Below, piece by piece: positions 15,447 through 17,978 of a stretch of 17,978 nt of DNA. A program made the position numbers and the translations under genes. How positions within the stretch are numbered: the first letter of the stretch is position 1; the number at the start of each line of letters is the position of its first letter. The notes below the pieces were generated by a model, which was not told where the DNA came from, searched no databases, and worked only from the letters and a program-made list of their open reading frames with translations. This stretch comes from Pedosphaera sp. (GTDB taxonomy: Bacteria > Verrucomicrobiota > Verrucomicrobiia > Limisphaerales > UBA9464): assembly GCA_009695405.1 (NCBI GenBank), contig SIAZ01000039.1:1-17978 (forward strand), given 5' to 3'.

Positions 15447-16823
15447 TTAACCCAAAAACTTTCCCGGATTCAGGATTCCATCGGGGTCCAAGGTTGATTT
15501 GATCCGGCGATGCAACCGGTCCGCTTCGGGACTAACCGCAGCCGTCCACCACGGCTTCTTAGCCAAACCAACCCCATGTTCTCCAGTGATACTCCCACCT
15601 AGTTCAAGCACCCCTCGAAATAAATGGTCCAAGCCTGCCTCGGCAGCCAAACGCTGCGCAGGTCGACTCTCGTCTACCATCAAGTTGACATGAATATTAC
15701 CGTCGCCCGCATGCCCAAAACAGGCAACCTGTATACCGTGACGCTTCTGGATCGCCGCTCCTAATCGAAACAAAGCCTCGAGCTTTCCTCGAGGTACAAC
15801 CACATCTTCGTTTAACTTGGTCAACCCTGTGTCTCGTAACGAATAACTGAACTCACGGCGTAAGGCCCAAAAACGCTCGCAGCCCTCGGGCCCCAGTCCC
15901 TTCTGACAAAACGTCGGGTTGAACGGCCGTAATAAACGATCCAAATCGCTGATCTCACCTCGGACACTTCGCTGGTGTCCATCCAGTTCCACAATCATCA
16001 AGGCCCCCGCTCCACGCAAAAGTGGCGATCCAGTCCGCTTACGAGCTGCAGCGATGGTAAAGGCATCGGCCACCTCGAGCGCACTCGGCAGAAAACCCGC
16101 AGCAAAAATAGCCCGAATGGCTTTTGCTGCGGTCTTTATATCCACAAATCCTACCCCAAGACAGGCGCGATAGGGTGGTAATGGCAGCAGCTTCAAAGTC
16201 ACCTCGGTGACAACTCCCAACATTCCTTCGCTGCCCACAAAAAGCCGGTGCAGATCGAAGCCTGTTTTATTTTTGTGAGTCTTCCCTCCCAAACGTACCA
16301 CTTCCCCAGTCACTAAGACCACCTGAAGCCCTAAGACATAATCACGAGTAACACCGTATTTCAGACAACGAGGCCCACCCGCATTCGTGGCAATGTTGCC
16401 CCCAATAGAACAGTCGGCTCGACTCGCTGGATCAGGGGGATAATACAAACCCTTTCGCTCCACTGCCGCTTGCAATGTCGCAGTAATAACTCCCGACTCT
16501 ACAACGGCAGTGAAGTCAAGCGCGCTGACCGATCGGATCCGTTTGAGCCCCGCCAATGACAAGGCAATACCTCCCTCGACAGGAACACATCCTCCTACGT
16601 ACCCATAGCCCGATCCACGCGGTGTCACAGGAATGCGATGCGCCGTGGCCCAAGCCATAATTCGAGCCACAGATGCCACACTTCCAGGCCGAACCACGGC
16701 TTCTGGGGGATGACGAGCAAACCACTTGTCGCCGGAGTGCACGGCAATATCCTCCGCTTCAAAACTCAATTCGCCCGGCGCCAATTCGCGCGACAATTGT
16801 TCCAAAAGAATCCTCCGTTTCAC
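15447..16823 (-). CDS. FAD-linked 2-hydroxyacid dehydrogenase, GlcD/D-lactate dehydrogenase-like
   Basis: This 458-residue flavoenzyme of the GlcD/Dld family oxidises a 2-hydroxyacid such as glycolate or D-lactate. The PCMH-type FAD-binding domain spans about 37-215, with PRGSGYGYVGG (68-78), DPASRADCSIGGNIATNAGG (131-150) and GSEGMLGVVTEVTL (197-210). The C-terminal FAD-oxidase domain follows, with the metal/substrate motifs FGHAGDGNIHVN and GSITGEHGVG and the usual ending LDPDGILNPGKF. No iron-sulfur partner (GlcF-like) is beside it, so it may work alone like other single-subunit D-lactate dehydrogenases. The start is a GTG at 16823. It is divergent from the kinase gene across 117 bases. 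The exact substrate is uncertain. Confidence 0.9.
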   Translation of the reverse strand: MKRRILLEQLSRELAPGELSFEAEDIAVHSGDKWFARHPPEAVVRPGSVASVARIMAWATAHRIPVTPRGSGYGYVGGCVPVEGGIALSLAGLKRIRSVSALDFTAVVESGVITATLQAAVERKGLYYPPDPASRADCSIGGNIATNAGGPRCLKYGVTRDYVLGLQVVLVTGEVVRLGGKTHKNKTGFDLHRLFVGSEGMLGVVTEVTLKLLPLPPYRACLGVGFVDIKTAAKAIRAIFAAGFLPSALEVADAFTIAAARKRTGSPLLRGAGALMIVELDGHQRSVRGEISDLDRLLRPFNPTFCQKGLGPEGCERFWALRREFSYSLRDTGLTKLNEDVVVPRGKLEALFRLGAAIQKRHGIQVACFGHAGDGNIHVNLMVDESRPAQRLAAEAGLDHLFRGVLELGGSITGEHGVGLAKKPWWTAAVSPEADRLHRRIKSTLDPDGILNPGKFLG

Positions 16824-16940
16824 GGGGTTACGCTGGAGCGAAACCTCGCCGACGCAAACACAGAAAACGAAGAAGACAGAGAACTTTCATTTGGAGTCGC
16901 CTCTTCTTTCTGCTAATTCGCCGCATCGGTTGAAATTGTC
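16824..16940. promoter_or_regulatory. Divergent intergenic region between the GlcD-like and kinase genes
   Basis: These 117 bases must hold the start signals of two outward-facing genes. I find no consensus promoter pair on either strand. The best plus-strand candidate (TTGGAG, 17 bases, TAATTC, ending about 25 bases before the kinase ATG) is poor in its -10 half. No Shine-Dalgarno precedes the kinase ATG. Confidence 0.3.
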
Positions 16941-17762
16941 ATGTCACGTCACGGAACCAAACTAGGTGCCTATACTCTCCACGAAGAGATCAATTCCGGA
17001 GGTATGTCCGAAATCTGGCTCGGGACCGACCCCTCAGGTCGTCCCGTCGCTGTGCGGATTCTTCTCAATAACTCCACTTTCGCTTTTAGCGAACGTCGCC
17101 GCTTTCTAACCGGCTGTGAAACGTTGCTGACTTGCCAAGATAATCGACTGATTATTGGCTACATCGAACATGGAAAATTTGACGGCGAACTCGTTCTGAT
17201 TATTGAGTATGTCGAGGGCGAAAATCTCAAACTTCTTCTCACTTCTCAGGATCCTGTACTCTCTGAGGGCATTGCTCAGGTGCTGATCGACATGGCCGAA
17301 TCTTTGGAACTTGTTCATGATCGCGGTTTCATGCACCTCGACTTTAAACCTGAAAACGTCCTCCTTACTCGTAATGGTAGCTTGCGACTAATCGATTTCG
17401 ACCTCGCTCGCCCGATTCCTGTCACTCCTCGTAAGCTAGATAAAAATCCGGGGACTCCTCACTATATGTCCCCTGAACAGTTGGGCCGCGAAGCCGTCGA
17501 TCAACGGGCCGATATTTGGGCTTTTGGAGTCAGTGCCTACGAACTGCTCACCTCCCGAAAACCTTTCCCCGGCGAGACAGCCGACGACGTCTATCGCGCT
17601 CAACGCGACCGCTCCGCTTTCCAAAACCCGCGCTCAATCAATAGGGCCATTCCCTTCGGCTTGGAACGAATCATCCTGCGTTGCCTCGAACTTAATCCCG
17701 ATAAACGCTACGGAACGATGTCTGTTGTCGCCCACGAATTGCGCAAAGAACTCTACATTTAG
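16941..17762 (+). CDS. Short Hanks-type Ser/Thr protein kinase with atypical active site
   Basis: The protein has 273 residues: a kinase domain only, with no transmembrane or sensor domain. Recognisable subdomains are the Gly loop INSGGMSEIW (17-26), the catalytic loop HLDFKPEN (132-139, catalytic D134, K136 and N139 kept), the metal-binding loop DFD (152-154), the P+1 region GTPHYMSPEQ (171-180), ADIWAFG (190-196) and the C-lobe PDKRYG. Two changes stand out. The beta-3 lysine of VAIK is arginine (VAVR, R39), which usually cripples ATP binding. HRD is HLD and DFG is DFD, so it is a non-RD kinase. It may be weakly active, use another lysine, or be a pseudokinase regulator. It is probably cytosolic, and its partner is unknown. 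Confidence 0.88.
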   Translation: MSRHGTKLGAYTLHEEINSGGMSEIWLGTDPSGRPVAVRILLNNSTFAFSERRRFLTGCETLLTCQDNRLIIGYIEHGKFDGELVLIIEYVEGENLKLLLTSQDPVLSEGIAQVLIDMAESLELVHDRGFMHLDFKPENVLLTRNGSLRLIDFDLARPIPVTPRKLDKNPGTPHYMSPEQLGREAVDQRADIWAFGVSAYELLTSRKPFPGETADDVYRAQRDRSAFQNPRSINRAIPFGLERIILRCLELNPDKRYGTMSVVAHELRKELYI

Positions 17763-17794
17763 CCGTCTCTCTCTCGTAATATTATCCCACTCCC

Positions 17795-17820
17795 GATTCA
17801 CTGAATCAACTTTGAATCAA
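17795..17820. repeat. Three GAATC half-sites, possible operator
   Basis: GATTC (17795-17799) and GAATC (17803-17807) form an inverted repeat around ACT. GAATCAA recurs at 17803-17809 and 17814-17820 with an 11-base period. The group lies between the kinase stop and the hairpin-rich segment. One-helical-turn spacing suits a protein-binding site, but the motif is short and AT-rich and could be chance. Confidence 0.3.
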
Positions 17821-17823
17821 TCA

Positions 17824-17974
17824 GCCCTTCGCAGGGCGTTTGGCTGGTGGCTGGAAAGGGCCGATGGAAAGGGGGTAAAAGAAACGGCTAGACATAAGCC
17901 GCTGAAAATGTTGCCCTACGTTGGTGAATACACCTGACAATTTAAACAGCGGGACCCAGTCGCAACAACTGGGT
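17824..17974 (+). ncRNA. Candidate structured RNA or ribozyme 5' part, cut by the right edge
   Basis: About 150 bases without a convincing gene contain four hairpins: GCCCT/AGGGC (17824-17837, loop TCGC), CGGCT/AGCCG (17885-17901, loop AGACATA), GGTG/CACC (17923-17934, loop AATA) and a 7-bp ACCCAGT/ACTGGGT (17954-17974, loop CGCAACA) flanked by an outer GC/GC pair across a GGG/AA internal loop. Purine-rich joining segments (17855-17884) look like RNA core rather than spacer. It does not match tmRNA, RNase P RNA, SRP RNA or 6S RNA as I know them. Domain I of a group II intron is possible but unproven. The first hairpin may instead be the kinase terminator. The strand is assumed from the loops and the neighbouring gene. 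Confidence 0.35.
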
Positions 17975-17978
17975 AAGC

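Noticed and set aside
17763..17978. tmRNA, RNase P RNA, SRP RNA or cobalamin riboswitch at the right edge
   Set aside because: The conserved cores of these RNAs were looked for and not found; only generic hairpin structure is supported.

Overview
The window is a compact bacterial chromosome segment of moderate GC. It holds fourteen protein genes, one of them broken and one cut by the left edge. There are no tRNA, rRNA, CRISPR or transposase genes. The gene mix suggests the PVC group, most likely Verrucomicrobiota: a GldA/GldF/GldG-type ABC exporter with a DUF4340 protein in a non-Bacteroidetes style operon, a very large AsmA-like protein, a secreted CotH-type protein, a Tat-type SGNH lipoprotein and a short Hanks-type kinase. 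Several genes have no clear Shine-Dalgarno sequence. This taxonomic guess is inference and was not checked by a search.

Left part (1-3790, + strand): the C-terminal tail of an unidentified gene, a CotH-family protein, a membrane-anchored coiled-coil protein, and a small membrane-anchored protein with an Ig-like domain. The coiled-coil gene ends on an in-frame A AAA AAC heptamer followed directly by a stop. The -1 frame continues the coiled coil for 16 more codons and overlaps the start of the next gene.

Middle and right part (3827-16823, - strand, read right to left): FAD-linked 2-hydroxyacid dehydrogenase (GlcD-like), SGNH lipoprotein, ribulose-phosphate 3-epimerase, a frame-broken EamA/DMT transporter, then a tightly packed operon gldA-gldF-gldG-DUF4340-asmA-like, with 6-phosphogluconolactonase 21 bases behind it. 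Junctions inside the five-gene core are 1-base gaps or 4-base ATGA/GTGA overlaps. An ABC exporter, two periplasm-facing accessory proteins and an AsmA-like protein are therefore probably made in one coupled set. This is the best candidate for an uncharacterised envelope transport system here.

Right edge (16941-17978, + strand): a short protein kinase with arginine in place of the usual beta-3 lysine, then about 200 bases with at least four hairpins that look like the start of a structured RNA or ribozyme cut by the window edge.

Three apparent single-base frame breaks are visible: one in the coiled-coil gene and two in the EamA gene. Two of them lie in 6-base homopolymers, so sequencing error must be excluded before biology is inferred.
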